From contig CAZCHE010000002.1 in the NCBI GenBank assembly GCA_964498395.1, forward strand, positions 62,001-126,000: a DNA stretch of 64,000 bases, given 5' to 3'. Numbering within the stretch: position 1 is the first letter of the stretch; each line of letters begins with the position of its first letter. This DNA is from Parapedobacter sp964498395. Its GTDB lineage: Bacteria; Bacteroidota; Bacteroidia; Sphingobacteriales; Sphingobacteriaceae. A program made the translations under genes and the position numbers. Below, one piece after another: positions 1 to 10,700 of this stretch. The notes under the pieces were generated by a model. That model made no database searches. It saw only the letters and a program-made list of their open reading frames with translations, and was not told where the DNA came from.

Positions 1-675
1 GATCAGTCGAAGGTAATCTTCATTGGAACCCAACCGCCGGTCCACATGGTACATATCCGTAGCAAAGTATCCGTGGTAATACCCGCCTTGGCCATCGTTT
101 TCAAGTACGGGATTTAGCCAGATAGCGGTAACTCCTAAGTCTTGCAGGTAATCGAGGTTTTTCTCAATGCCGATCAAGTCACCACCATGGCGAGCTCCCG
201 GCCTACTTCGATCAACGGTATACTCGGCTGTCATCTTAGGTTGGTCATTTGATGGGTCACCATTGGCAAAACGATCGGGCATGATCAGGTAGAGCACATC
301 AGATGCGTCATAACCCTGAATGTCCGCTGTACTGCTCCTTCTTTCTCTTAATTCATAAGGATAAGTAATCTCTTGCTGATCACGGGTGAATGTAATATTG
401 AATTTTCCTGGTTTCGCCTCCGCCACGTCGAGGTAAATGACCAGGTAATTCGGACTCTCAAACGCTACGGAGCTCTTGAGTACCACTCCAGGGTAGTCAA
501 TGGTTGGTTTATACCCGGCGATGTCTTCGCCATACACCATCAACTGGAGTTCGGGATTCTTCATCCCGCTCCACCAAAACAACGGTTCGACACGGTCAAC
601 TTGCTGGGCTCCAACAGGGGTCCAGATCGATACGATCAAACAAAAAATCAGTGCTACTAAACGTCTATTCTTCAT
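1..675 (-). CDS. GH13 alpha-amylase family enzyme, SusA/neopullulanase-like (partial, 3' end outside window)
   Basis: The first 225 codons are present; the frame is still open at base 1. A signal peptide covers about residues 1-25 (hydrophobic core, then GAQQ). Residues of about 30-110 match the cyclomaltodextrinase N-terminal beta-sandwich. The GH13 barrel then begins with the typical YLIMPDRFANGD and RHGGDL segments and continues through GVTAIWLNPV. By analogy with SusA, the enzyme should cleave alpha-glucans, maltodextrins or cyclodextrins in the periplasm. The catalytic residues lie outside the window, so activity cannot be confirmed. Only one base separates its start from the susD stop, so it is the last visible gene of the PUL 1 operon. 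It indicates that the substrate contains alpha-linked glucose. The family call is firm and the substrate is inferred. Confidence 0.88.
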   Translation of the reverse strand, partial: MKNRRLVALIFCLIVSIWTPVGAQQVDRVEPLFWWSGMKNPELQLMVYGEDIAGYKPTIDYPGVVLKSSVAFESPNYLVIYLDVAEAKPGKFNITFTRDQQEITYPYELRERRSSTADIQGYDASDVLYLIMPDRFANGDPSNDQPKMTAEYTVDRSRPGARHGGDLIGIEKNLDYLQDLGVTAIWLNPVLENDGQGGYYHGYFATDMYHVDRRLGSNEDYLRLI

Positions 676-676
676 C

Positions 677-2065
677 TTAATTCATGTTTACATTAGGATT
701 ACCACTTTGTTCAACATCCGGGATTTGGAATAAAAGTCTTCTGGAATCCCATGATTCGCCCCTAACATTTTGACGTAAGCGTTTTAATTCAAACAAGCGC
801 TCGCCAAGCAAAGATAGTTCGAGCCTACGTTCTTTTCTTGCTGCTTCGATAATTAGACTCTCATTTGCACTGGTCGTTTTCGCCTCGCCATACGCGCGCG
901 TTTCGATTTGGTTTAACGCAGCCAATGCGTCTGCTAGATCGACACCGGACGCTGCTGCGGCTTCGGCATAAATCAATAGCAATTCGTTATACCCCATGAC
1001 AATTCCATCCATGTATTCATAGTCGAACCGAGTGGTATACCACGATCCGTTTACCTCCTTGTAGAATGCTGAAAAACGGCGATCATTTTCTTGGTCGAAC
1101 GCGTTAATCAACGATGCGGATGGATGGTAGTTTGGAAGTGTCAAATCGTTTGTTCTGAAAGCGCGAAGCCCTCCCCATGAATCTTCATTGATGGAAGCCG
1201 ATGGAATCATAAAGATGACCTCCTTCGTGCTCGTGCCGTGTTGTGCTCGTGCATATTTTGCGATCATGTCAGTATCCAATTCATACTGATTAGTAGCGAT
1301 CACCTCCTTGGCGTATTGCGCCGCTTTTGGATAATCTTGCTTGTTGAAATATACTTTTGCTAATAGGGCCTTTGCGATATCAACCGTTGCTCTTCCTGAA
1401 TTCCAGGTATGCGAAGCGGGCAAATTAGCGGCAGCAAACTCCAAGTCAGCAATTACCTGATTGTATACGTCCTCTACGGTGGAACGCTGTATGATTTCGA
1501 ATGCGGTTTCGCGATCCAATACCCCACTAGTACGGATGGGTACACCCATCTCGGCGGTATTTTTGTGCTCATCTGAATAAGGCAATCCAAAGGCACGTAC
1601 CAAATGGAAATGCCCGAATCCACGGATAAAAGCCGCTTCAGCCTTGAACTCATTGAGTACATTGCCACCCTCAGCCGCTAGTATTCCCTCACTTAAGCTA
1701 TTGTAAGCCACCTGATTCGCTCGGTTTATCGCATTATACGTGTTTGTCCACAGGTCCCGGCCAACCGCATTCACCAGATTCATCTCATGGTTGGTCAGCT
1801 GTACCCATTCAAAAGTAGCCACATTGGCAATCGCATCATCCGCGATGACACCAAAACCACGCAATGCGCTGCCTCCCCAAAAACCTCCGGAACGTACCCC
1901 GTTGTAAGTGCCAAGGAGTAGTCTCTCGATGTCATCTTTTGTTTTAATGGCATCGTCGGTCAAGATAAGGTTGTCAGGTTTGATTTGCAAAAATTCCATA
2001 TCATCGCATGATATGCAAGATAAGGTCATGCCTGAGAAAAGGATTAATATATTTTTGAGTTTCAT
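677..2065 (-). CDS. SusD/RagB family outer-membrane glycan-binding lipoprotein (PUL 1)
   Basis: The product is a 462-residue surface lipoprotein of the SusD family, which caps the SusC channel and binds glycan. A lipoprotein signal ends in SCISC near residue 20. Typical SusD segments follow: a TPR-like helical core with RANQVAYN, an ELLLIYAEAA motif, and a C-terminal ERRLELSLLGERLFELKRL helix. It is slightly shorter than the usual 500-600 residues. It lies 11 bp downstream of susC and 1 bp upstream of the GH13 gene, so all three are surely cotranscribed. The ligand is inferred to be an alpha-glucan from the GH13 neighbour, not from this protein itself. Confidence 0.95.
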   Translation of the reverse strand: MKLKNILILFSGMTLSCISCDDMEFLQIKPDNLILTDDAIKTKDDIERLLLGTYNGVRSGGFWGGSALRGFGVIADDAIANVATFEWVQLTNHEMNLVNAVGRDLWTNTYNAINRANQVAYNSLSEGILAAEGGNVLNEFKAEAAFIRGFGHFHLVRAFGLPYSDEHKNTAEMGVPIRTSGVLDRETAFEIIQRSTVEDVYNQVIADLEFAAANLPASHTWNSGRATVDIAKALLAKVYFNKQDYPKAAQYAKEVIATNQYELDTDMIAKYARAQHGTSTKEVIFMIPSASINEDSWGGLRAFRTNDLTLPNYHPSASLINAFDQENDRRFSAFYKEVNGSWYTTRFDYEYMDGIVMGYNELLLIYAEAAAASGVDLADALAALNQIETRAYGEAKTTSANESLIIEAARKERRLELSLLGERLFELKRLRQNVRGESWDSRRLLFQIPDVEQSGNPNVNMN

Positions 2066-2076
2066 AATGATAATCT

Positions 2077-5000
2077 TTAGAAATTGACATTTAATCCAAT
2101 CGTATAGGTACGGGCTTGGGGAGGGGTTAAGTAAGTGACGTTCAAACTTAAATTGCGGGCTTGCGCACTGGTCACGTCACGCATGATTTCTGGTTCGCCG
2201 CTATACTTGCTGAAATACTCGTTAAACAGCGTAAGCAAGTTAGTAGCTTGGCCATAAATGCGGATATCCTGAATGCGTAACCGGTTGATGAACCCGCTTT
2301 TAAGCGTATATCCCAAATTTAGATTTTTCAGACGGAGGAACCCGGCATCATGCAGATACTCCGTGGTGTTACGGGCTTGATTGATGCCACTATTGCCCAG
2401 TGTCATACGGGGAATGTCTGTGATGTCACCCGGTTTTTGCCAACGATCAAGTACCTTGGATTTCAAATTCCAAGTACCCATATTATTCATTTGAAATTTC
2501 TCGCCGTCATCGTAGATGTTTCCGCCGATCTGGAAGGTAAACATAAAGCCAAAATCCCAATTCTTATGAGTGAACCGATTGTTCAAACCGCCCACGAAAT
2601 CGGAGTAGGGATGGCCGACGGGTTGACGATCCCGCTCGGCATTATATTCCTTGGTCTGACCGACGGGCTTTTTATCGGCATCAAGCATTTCAAATATCGG
2701 GGCACCGTCTTCGGGATCCACACCAATGGTTTTAACCAAATAGTTGACCCCGATAGGCTGTCCAACGAGGACGCGTGTATCTCCTTGTCCGCCGAGCGCA
2801 TCCGGCCCCGCCGTACCCACATCAAGCACTTTATTCTTATTATAGCTGATGTTGAAATCCGTTGTCCAGCTGAAGTTGCTCCTACTTAGGTTTGCCGATC
2901 GGATATTAAACTCTACACCTGAATTTCTAACTTTACCGATATTTCCCAAGAATGAACTATACCCACCTGAGGCCGGAACGCGGACATTCAGGAATAGATC
3001 CTGGGAATTTTTATCATAAAATCCGATTTCCCCCGAAATACGGCCATTCAAGAAACCATATTCCAAGCCCACATCAAATGTACGGGTGGTTTCCCACTTC
3101 AGGTTAGGGTTCTTAAGGCTATTGATATACCAAAAATTTTGCCCCATATAAAGTTGGTTTTCATTTACACTGACCGCACCCCACTGTGCATAATTTGGAA
3201 TTTCCGCGTTTCCGGTAATACCATAGCCGGTTTTCAATTTCAATAAACTAACGACATCATTACCCTTCAAAAACCCTTCTTCTGATAGTAACCATCCGAC
3301 GGATACGGCAGGAAAATCTCCGAACTTATTATTGGCACCGAAACGTGAAGAGCCATCGCGCCGGTAGGTGGCCGTAAGCATATAGCGCTCCTTTAAGGTA
3401 TAGTTGACGCGTCCAAAAAACGAAATAAATGAATATTCCTGATTGGGGTATATCGTTGAGGTTTCCCTCGCAGGATCGTAGGGCGGGTTATTGTACAACC
3501 AATCTTCTTCTCCTGCCGCAAACACCACATTGCGGTAATTTGACTCGGATTTCGAACGCAGTGCTTCCGTACCGACAAGGAAATGGAAACGGTGGTCGTC
3601 ACTAAGTTGCAAAGCGTAGTTAAGCAGCGCCTTCGCATTCCAATTGGTATCGTAACGGTTTGTCATGTTACTATTTGGTGCCGTCGAAAGGGACTGGGTT
3701 CGCAAATAATTTGACTCAGAGTCTCTGTAGTCAAGATTTCCCTCTAACCGCAGTGATAGGTCCTTAACTAACTTCACATCCGCAAACAGGCTACCCATGG
3801 TGCGGTCTGTGTAAATGCCCCTTCGTTTCTCTTTGATTTCAGTAACCGGATTGGTAGACATCGGAAAAACAAAATAACTGCCGTCCTCATTATATGCCGG
3901 AAAATAGGGTAAAGCGGCACTGATCGCACGGCCGTATCCTCCATCCCAACTAACGGGAACATACCTATTATAGGTATGGGAGAAACTGAAATTACCACCC
4001 AAAGTCAAAAACTGCGTTGGACTATAGTCAAGATTCAATCGGCCGCTCGTGCGGTTAAAATGGTTATCTACAATATATGAATTCTCCCCTGCGTGGGATA
4101 ATCCAATGTATGATTTCAGCTTGTTGTTTCCGAATGAAATGGATAGGTCGTTGTACGCGGAAACACCAGTTCGCGTAACCAAATCTTGCCAATCCGTATT
4201 CGTTGTCAATGCCTGCTCTTCCGTGAAGCCACGAGGATAAGTAGATACAGTGGCGGGATCTGTCGCATTGGGATTGAACCTAAAATCATTCTCCAGGGCT
4301 TCGCGATAAAGCATCAAGTAGTCTTTTGTCTCCAGCATATCAACCTTTACATTTGGTGAGGCGAAAGGAACCCGCGTACTGAAACTAATCTTGGGTCTCC
4401 CGGAACTGCCTCGTTTTGTAGTAATCAAAATGACTCCGTTTGCACCACGGGAACCATAAATCGCAGTTGCGGATGCGTCTTTTAGGATATCGATACTTTG
4501 GATATCATTTGTATTGACTGAGGCCAATGGGTTATCCTGCGCTGCACCGGTAGTTCCTCCGGCATCCTGCTGGATAGGTATCCCATCGATGACGATCAAT
4601 GGATCACCCCCAGCCGTAATAGAAGCAATACCGCGTACTCGGATCGCGGCACCTGCTCCAGCCATACCGGACGTTTGCGTTACTTGCACACCCGGTGCAC
4701 GGCCTTGCATTGCAGCATCAAAGGATGTTCCTGGGTTAACCATAAGCGCATCACCATCTATCTTGGCTATCGAACCAGTTACATCTCGTTTATTCTGCAC
4801 ACCATAACCGACCACAACCACTTCATCCAATAACGCAACGTCTTCGGAAAGTGATACATCAACACGGGTCTGATTGCCGACAGCGACCTCCACTGTTTCA
4901 TATCCGATATAGGAAAATACCAATACAGCATGCTGGTTAGGCACTTCGATAGAATAGCCACCATTCGTATCCGTGGCGGTACTAATGGTTGTTCCCTTGA

Positions 5001-5190
5001 CCTGAACAACGATATAGGGCAGTTTTTCTCTCGTTGTGCCATCCGTAGTGGTACCGGTGACCCGGATTTGTGCAAAAGCAGCTGCCAGAGGCAACAATAG
5101 TAATACCGCACAAATCGTTAATTTGTGCCGAAAGTCCTTGCCATGACTACTCCGTATGGCAAAAGAACAATGGTCTTTCTTTCTTTTCAT
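2077..5190 (-). CDS. SusC/RagA family TonB-linked outer-membrane transporter (PUL 1)
   Basis: The product is a 1037-residue TonB-dependent receptor that imports oligosaccharides across the outer membrane. It has an unusually long basic N-terminal region before a hydrophobic signal segment ending in AFAQ (about residue 41). A carboxypeptidase-regulatory-like beta domain (about 43-120) follows, then the family hallmark EVVVVGYG, a plug domain with GSRGANGVILITTKRG, and a C-terminal 22-strand barrel ending in a terminal aromatic (NVNF). It is followed by susD after 11 bp and preceded by the oxidoreductase gene after 50 bp. The substrate is inferred from the neighbouring GH13 enzyme to be an alpha-glucan or a modified glucoside. 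Confidence 0.96.
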   Translation of the reverse strand: MKRKKDHCSFAIRSSHGKDFRHKLTICAVLLLLPLAAAFAQIRVTGTTTDGTTREKLPYIVVQVKGTTISTATDTNGGYSIEVPNQHAVLVFSYIGYETVEVAVGNQTRVDVSLSEDVALLDEVVVVGYGVQNKRDVTGSIAKIDGDALMVNPGTSFDAAMQGRAPGVQVTQTSGMAGAGAAIRVRGIASITAGGDPLIVIDGIPIQQDAGGTTGAAQDNPLASVNTNDIQSIDILKDASATAIYGSRGANGVILITTKRGSSGRPKISFSTRVPFASPNVKVDMLETKDYLMLYREALENDFRFNPNATDPATVSTYPRGFTEEQALTTNTDWQDLVTRTGVSAYNDLSISFGNNKLKSYIGLSHAGENSYIVDNHFNRTSGRLNLDYSPTQFLTLGGNFSFSHTYNRYVPVSWDGGYGRAISAALPYFPAYNEDGSYFVFPMSTNPVTEIKEKRRGIYTDRTMGSLFADVKLVKDLSLRLEGNLDYRDSESNYLRTQSLSTAPNSNMTNRYDTNWNAKALLNYALQLSDDHRFHFLVGTEALRSKSESNYRNVVFAAGEEDWLYNNPPYDPARETSTIYPNQEYSFISFFGRVNYTLKERYMLTATYRRDGSSRFGANNKFGDFPAVSVGWLLSEEGFLKGNDVVSLLKLKTGYGITGNAEIPNYAQWGAVSVNENQLYMGQNFWYINSLKNPNLKWETTRTFDVGLEYGFLNGRISGEIGFYDKNSQDLFLNVRVPASGGYSSFLGNIGKVRNSGVEFNIRSANLSRSNFSWTTDFNISYNKNKVLDVGTAGPDALGGQGDTRVLVGQPIGVNYLVKTIGVDPEDGAPIFEMLDADKKPVGQTKEYNAERDRQPVGHPYSDFVGGLNNRFTHKNWDFGFMFTFQIGGNIYDDGEKFQMNNMGTWNLKSKVLDRWQKPGDITDIPRMTLGNSGINQARNTTEYLHDAGFLRLKNLNLGYTLKSGFINRLRIQDIRIYGQATNLLTLFNEYFSKYSGEPEIMRDVTSAQARNLSLNVTYLTPPQARTYTIGLNVNF

Positions 5191-5240
5191 AAATTATATA
5201 GTTGTTATCAATTGGTTTAACTTTACCCGCTACCCCTACA

Positions 5241-6575
5241 TTACACGGCAGGGAACACCCATGGCGACCTGTAATTGGGTTTTAGGAACGCATCAGCAGC
5301 TGGGTTTTCCACGAACTTTCGTGTATTAGGGTCATAGACGACCCTTGTTCCCGTGCGGTATGAAATATTTGCCATGTGTGCCAGAATAGTCGCAAAGGCT
5401 CCTTTTTCAACTGGGCTATTGGTGTTGATATTATTGGTTCGGATACATTCTCCCCAATTTGTTGCATGATCGATTACCCCGCGATGCTCGAATGGCCCGG
5501 TCATTTGGTAAGGCTGGGCAAGGTTCTCTCCTTCGCGCGTTTTTTCGGGGATCAATTCATATCCATTGCGGTTACAAACCAACGTGCCGTTCGTTCCAAT
5601 CCAAGCCACCCCTTGATTCCGATTATACAGGTGGGCGGTTTGTTGCGCCCATTCGACGTGGAAATTTTCATATTCAAAGATGGTCGTCTGCACACTCGGG
5701 GTCTCATTAAACGATTCCGGATGTTTGTTGGCGGAAGAAAAAACCGCTTTGGGAAACGTACGGTTATTCAATCCAAGTGCTTCCAAACCATCAAACGCAG
5801 AGTCGATCCAATGTACACCCCAATCTGTCTGCTGCCCACCACCGTAATCCCAATAACCTCTCCATCCCCGAAAACGGGCCTGATTAAATGGCCGTTGCGG
5901 TGCAGGTCCTAACCACATGTCATAATCCAATGTTGCGGGAGCCGCACTGTCTGCGACAACTGGACGCGGGTTTGTTCCCTGGCATAACCAGATGTGTACT
6001 TTAAATACGTCGCCTAGAACACCTGTTCTCAGAATTTCATTTGCTCCCCGAAAATAGCGTTGACTAGTCTGCCATAATCCCGTGGTAACGACATTTTTAT
6101 ACTTGTTCTGGAAATCCATCATTGCGTTGCACTCAGCAATGGAATTTGCAACGGGTTTTTCAACGTAGATCGCCTTACCCGCTTTTTCCGCCTCGGCAAA
6201 CATATAGGCATGCCAGTGATCCGGCGTTCCGATGATCACGGCATCAATATCTCGGTTATCCAGCACTTCACGGAAATCGCTGTATAATTTCATGCTTCCC
6301 GTTTGGTCAGGAAAACGTTTTCTGAAATCAGCAGCCTGGCTTTCCAGGCGTTCCTGATTGACATCGCACATCCCGGCACAGTGGGCCCATTCATTCTGGA
6401 GGATACCATTAAGGTCTGCGCATCCCATACCTACGCCGATTACCGCAACGTTAACACGATCACTTGGTGCACTTTTCCTTATTGCCGCCATGGTCTGCGG
6501 AGACACAAATGATGAGACACCTAAACCGGCAGCGGCTAGGCTTGTATTCCTCAAAAAGGATCTTCTTGTAGTCAT
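5241..6575 (-). CDS. Gfo/Idh/MocA family oxidoreductase with Tat signal
   Basis: The product is a 444-residue nucleotide-dependent sugar oxidoreductase. The N-terminus carries a twin-arginine signal (TRRSFLR, then an AAAGLG hydrophobic stretch, about residues 1-35), so it is probably exported folded with its cofactor bound, as known for glucose-fructose oxidoreductase. The Rossmann motif VIGVGMG starts near residue 44, and an EKPVANS motif of the family is present. The C-terminal part has GGGQQTDWGVHWID, as in the bacterial C-terminal domain of this family. It sits between the DUF1080 gene (37 bp upstream) and susC (50 bp downstream). That pairing is known from pathways that oxidise a glycoside at C3 and then cleave the 3-keto product. 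The substrate here is inferred. Confidence 0.92.
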   Translation of the reverse strand: MTTRRSFLRNTSLAAAGLGVSSFVSPQTMAAIRKSAPSDRVNVAVIGVGMGCADLNGILQNEWAHCAGMCDVNQERLESQAADFRKRFPDQTGSMKLYSDFREVLDNRDIDAVIIGTPDHWHAYMFAEAEKAGKAIYVEKPVANSIAECNAMMDFQNKYKNVVTTGLWQTSQRYFRGANEILRTGVLGDVFKVHIWLCQGTNPRPVVADSAAPATLDYDMWLGPAPQRPFNQARFRGWRGYWDYGGGQQTDWGVHWIDSAFDGLEALGLNNRTFPKAVFSSANKHPESFNETPSVQTTIFEYENFHVEWAQQTAHLYNRNQGVAWIGTNGTLVCNRNGYELIPEKTREGENLAQPYQMTGPFEHRGVIDHATNWGECIRTNNINTNSPVEKGAFATILAHMANISYRTGTRVVYDPNTRKFVENPAADAFLKPNYRSPWVFPAV

Positions 6576-6612
6576 AATTTAATGTATATATTGGTTTTGT
6601 AGGTTAGTACTG

Positions 6613-7386
6613 TTATAGGTTACGTATCCAAATGTTACGAAATGCCACTTCCGTTCCATGATCCTGCAATGTCAATGGCATGCGCCCGTGAGGTGTCCAT
6701 GACGGCAGGCCGATGTAGGGTGTTGACCCTTTCAATACATAATTATTTTGAACTAAAATTCCATTCAGGACAACGGTCACCATAGCAGGCGATTCAAGTT
6801 CGCCATTAGTGCCAAAGCGAGGTGCTTTCCAATAGATGTCATACACCTGCCATTCACCATTCTTTGTGTACGCGTTTACCTCGGGGGCTTTTTGTTTGTA
6901 CACGCTGCCTACCATACCATTAACGTAGGTCGGATTGTTGTCGCCATCCAATACCTGGATTTCATAACGACTTTGGAGCATAATGCCGCTATTGCCGCGA
7001 TCCTGGCCATTGTAGTTTTCTGGTGCAGGCGATTTGAATTCAATATGAAGCTGGCAGTCCCCAAAGAATTCCTTTGTTCGGATCGTTCCTTTTCCCGGCA
7101 CAACGATTAACTCCCCATTTTGAACGTTCCATTCGGCGGGACCACCAGCATTATCCCTATTCGCAGATTCCCATTGGGAGAGATCCTTTCCATCAAATAA
7201 GATAATGGCATCGCTTGGGGGAGTACCGGGCTGCTGGCCGGGTACTATCTTTTCAGGCACCGGATAATGCCATTCTGTACTTTTCGGATCCCAACGAGGA
7301 GGTGATTGGGTTTGTTGTTGATTCTGTGCAAATAATGCAGAGATACTAAACAATCCACACACTAGTGGTGTTAATTTCTTCTTCAT
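6613..7386 (-). CDS. DUF1080 domain protein (3-keto-disaccharide hydrolase family), secreted
   Basis: The product has 257 residues with a signal peptide (about 1-20, ending in ALFAQ). Most of the rest is one DUF1080 domain, a concanavalin-like jelly roll, with the recognisable parts DAIILFDGKDLSQWES, WNVQNGELIVVPGKGTI, GNSGIMLQSRYEIQVLD and a C-terminal HGTEVAFRNIWIR. The family is named in Pfam for hydrolysis of 3-keto-disaccharides, and some members instead bind sugars. This gene opens the PUL 1 operon: a -7 element lies 32 bp upstream, and the oxidoreductase gene follows after 37 bp. The order suggests a two-step oxidation and cleavage in the periplasm. That role is inference; the domain call is firm. 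Confidence 0.9.
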   Translation of the reverse strand: MKKKLTPLVCGLFSISALFAQNQQQTQSPPRWDPKSTEWHYPVPEKIVPGQQPGTPPSDAIILFDGKDLSQWESANRDNAGGPAEWNVQNGELIVVPGKGTIRTKEFFGDCQLHIEFKSPAPENYNGQDRGNSGIMLQSRYEIQVLDGDNNPTYVNGMVGSVYKQKAPEVNAYTKNGEWQVYDIYWKAPRFGTNGELESPAMVTVVLNGILVQNNYVLKGSTPYIGLPSWTPHGRMPLTLQDHGTEVAFRNIWIRNL

Positions 7387-7754
7387 AAAAGGTTAGCGTT
7401 TTGAGTTTATAACAAAACAAATGTAGCGGGGATACTCGTATATGTATGTGCACATTCCTCTCTATATATTTACAAATTCTCTCATCTTTACGTCTGATGT
7501 GGGTGAAATGAAACAATAGTGAACAAGTGAGAAGAAAGTACAAGATCAAAAGATGGTATAGAACAATCATGCAAGAGATGCCTCGGATTTCATGGAAAGA
7601 TCGCTAGCCGCTTAGCTAGTGGTATCCCCGATCAAAACAAGATTGAAACGTAATTCAAAAAGGATGAGACAATAGTTAAAAATTCCCGAAGAAAAAAAGT
7701 ATACCTTGCAAAGCAATTAACGGAGTAAATGAACGGTAATCTGGACATCAATTC
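7387..7754. other. divergent control region between the PUL 1 operon and its hybrid regulator
   Basis: This 368-bp AT-rich stretch carries no plausible gene. On the minus strand it holds the -7 element of the PUL 1 operon. On the plus strand a weaker TACCTTGC at 7702-7709, about 45 bp before the regulator start, may serve the regulator gene. Near-palindromic CTAGC/GCTAG arms occur at 7604-7619. The binding site of the regulator probably lies here, but no site can be assigned by eye. Confidence 0.6.
7418..7425 (-). promoter_or_regulatory. -7 element (TACATTTG) of the PUL 1 operon
   Basis: The minus strand reads TACATTTG, an exact match to the Bacteroidota -7 consensus TAnnTTTG. It lies 32 bp before the DUF1080 start codon. 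No convincing -33 TTG is at the usual distance, which suits an activator-dependent promoter. Confidence 0.5.
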
Positions 7755-10700
7755 ATGAGTTTCCTTAACGCGCTAGGCATATCGTTAACACTGTTGATAT
7801 CGACTCTTTCGCTATCAGCAGAACCGTATTATTTTAGGCAATACGGTGTTCAGGATGGATTGAGCAATAACATCATCAATTGCATCACGCAAGATCACCA
7901 AGGGTTTATATGGATCGCGACTCGTGACGGGGTAAATCGTTTCGATGGGTATTCGTTTCGAGTTTTTCGCAATGATCCCGATGATCCAAAATCAATCGGG
8001 AATAATAGCATTAGCCATATTGCCACCGATAAAAACGGTGTGATATGGGTGGCTACCAGTAGGGGGTTCTATAAATATAATGATGTCGACGAAAGTTTCT
8101 CCTTAGTGCCTTTTAGTGAAGATATGCGCACAAATCACATCTATTTTGATAGTGAGGGTGACATTTGGCTTACGGTCAATGGGAGATTGGTTAAATACAG
8201 CGAATCATTGGGTGCTTATCAAACCTATACTTTGCCGGATAATGCCGCCATCACCTCTTTTTGTATCACCCCTATCGGAAATATTTGGGTTGCATTATCC
8301 AATGGCATGTTATATGAATATCATGAAGAAACCGGGGATTTCACAGGCTATGACTTATTTGAACACTCTTCAAACTATACGTTACGGGGATTGACCAAGA
8401 TCAGCTCCGATGTGACCGGCAACAAAATTTTCATTGGAACTGCAGCTCACGGCGCAAAAATATTTGACGTTTCGAGCAAGACATACAAAGATATTCTTCA
8501 GGAAGAGGTAAGGAAGAAGGAATTATCCATCCAAGGATTTTTACAATATACCGACGATGAACTATGGATGGCCGGTGAAAGCGGGTTGTTTATCTATTCG
8601 CTTAAAGAAGATTCCTACCTGCATATCGTAAAAAGACCCTATGATCCTTATTCAATTTCCACTAACGCGCTATATAATTTCTTCAAAGATCAGGAAAATG
8701 GGATATGGATAGGCAGCTATGCAGGGGGGATAAGTTATTATTCACCGTTTCAGCCCTTTCAAAAATACTACGCCTACCCCGGAGCAAATGCCATGCAAGG
8801 CGAAATCGTACACGATATCTGTACGGATCAATACGGCAATCTGTGGATCGGAACAGAAGACGCAGGGGTGAATAAATTGGATGCGAAAACTGGTAGATAT
8901 GTCAATTTCCAACCGGATGCCGGTAAACAAAGCATTACGCGATTCAATATTCACGGCTTAGTACCTGATGGGGATCAACTATGGGTCGGTGCAAAAAACA
9001 GCATCGACGTTATAGACATTCCCAATAATACGGTGAAAAAAAGTTACAATCTACCCGATAATTGTACCATCGTCATCATGAAAAAGTTGCCTAACGATGC
9101 AATCGTCGTGGGAACATCCAGAGGAATGTTTAGTTATAGCAAGGAGACAGACGATTTTCGACTGTTGCCAAAATATCCTACCGACGTTCGTATTCAAAGT
9201 ATCCTGGTGGATCATGAAGGCATCATTTGGGTGGGAACCAACGGCAAAGGGGTTTATTACTATGATCCCGATAAGGATGAATGCAAGGGGTTTGCGCTAG
9301 AAGCCACACCAAATTTTAGTGACAACATCATTGGCGATATTTTCGAAGACTCGGATAAAAACCTTTGGTTTGCCACATTCTCAGGTATAAAAAAATATAA
9401 TCGACAAACAAAGGAGATTACTCGGTACCATAAGAAGAATGGTATGCCAAGTAATACAACTTTCCGTATCCAAGAAGATAGAAACCGCAATCTTTGGATA
9501 AGTACGACCAATGGTCTGGTTTGCCTTGATCCCCGTACCGAAAGCATCATGGTTTATACGCAGGATCACGGCTTGATCACCAATCAGTTCAATTATAACT
9601 CCTCATGGAGCGATGATCATGGGCGCATGTATTTTGGTATGGTCAAAGGGATGATTAGCTTTGTTCCCGAAAAAATTAAACCTGTCGAAGCGCAAGCCGT
9701 TGTGTATTTTACCAAAATAAGCCTTTTCGACGGCGTTCCGGGGGCTAATATTCGGGATATCCCGATTTCATCTGCAAATAAAATTGAGCTAGCGTATGAT
9801 CAATCAACCTTTAGCATAGACTTTTCATCACTAAGTTATATCGCGCCACAAATCACCAAGTATGCTTTCCAGATGGAAGGTCTGGATAATAACTGGACGT
9901 ACCTCCCAGATGGGCATACGGCGCATTTTACGAAATTGCCACCCGGTAAATATCGGTTTATGGTAAAAGGGGCAAATGCTTCTGGTATTTGGAATGATAC
10001 CCCTACAACACTACAGATAACGGTCAACCCCCCATGGTGGAATTCACTGACCGCACAGGTTATCTATTTACTGTTAATCGGAATCACGTGTGCCGTGTTA
10101 ATTTTCTATTTCCTTCAGCAAGGCAGAAAAAGAATAGCGCGCAGTATGAAGCAATTTGAAGATAAGAAGGAAAAGGAACTATATCAGGCAAAAATTGATT
10201 TCTTCATTTCCATTGCACATGAAATTCGTACACCGCTTACCCTTATTAAGATACCGTTAGAAAAAGTATTAAATAACCAGGGTATTCCCGAGGATGCAAA
10301 AAGTTATTTGTGTACGGTAGAAAAAAATGCCAATAGGCTCCTTGATCTGGTTAACCAGTTGCTCGACTTCCGCAAAACAGAGCTTGACGGTTATCGGCTT
10401 GCTTTCGTAAAAACGGATATTGTTGCGTTGTTGAAGTATACGTGTCAACAATTTGAAGATACCGCCGCGCAGCAAAATCTGACGTTCATATTGCACACAA
10501 ACGTTGACAGGCTTGAAGTATATATCGATAAAGAGGCTTGCACTAAAATTATCAGTAACCTGCTTAGCAATGCATTAAAATACGCATCAAGCATCATTTC
10601 CATTTCGTTCATTTATGACCAGGGGGAAGATAACTTCTCGATTGAGGTCAGTAACGATGGGCAGGAAATCCCGACGGAGATTAGGGAAAAGATATTCGAA

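Noticed and set aside
677..6575. PUL 1 considered as a xenobiotic or siderophore uptake locus
   Set aside because: The 3' neighbour is clearly GH13 and the regulator is a carbohydrate-type hybrid two-component protein, so a glycan locus is the simpler reading.
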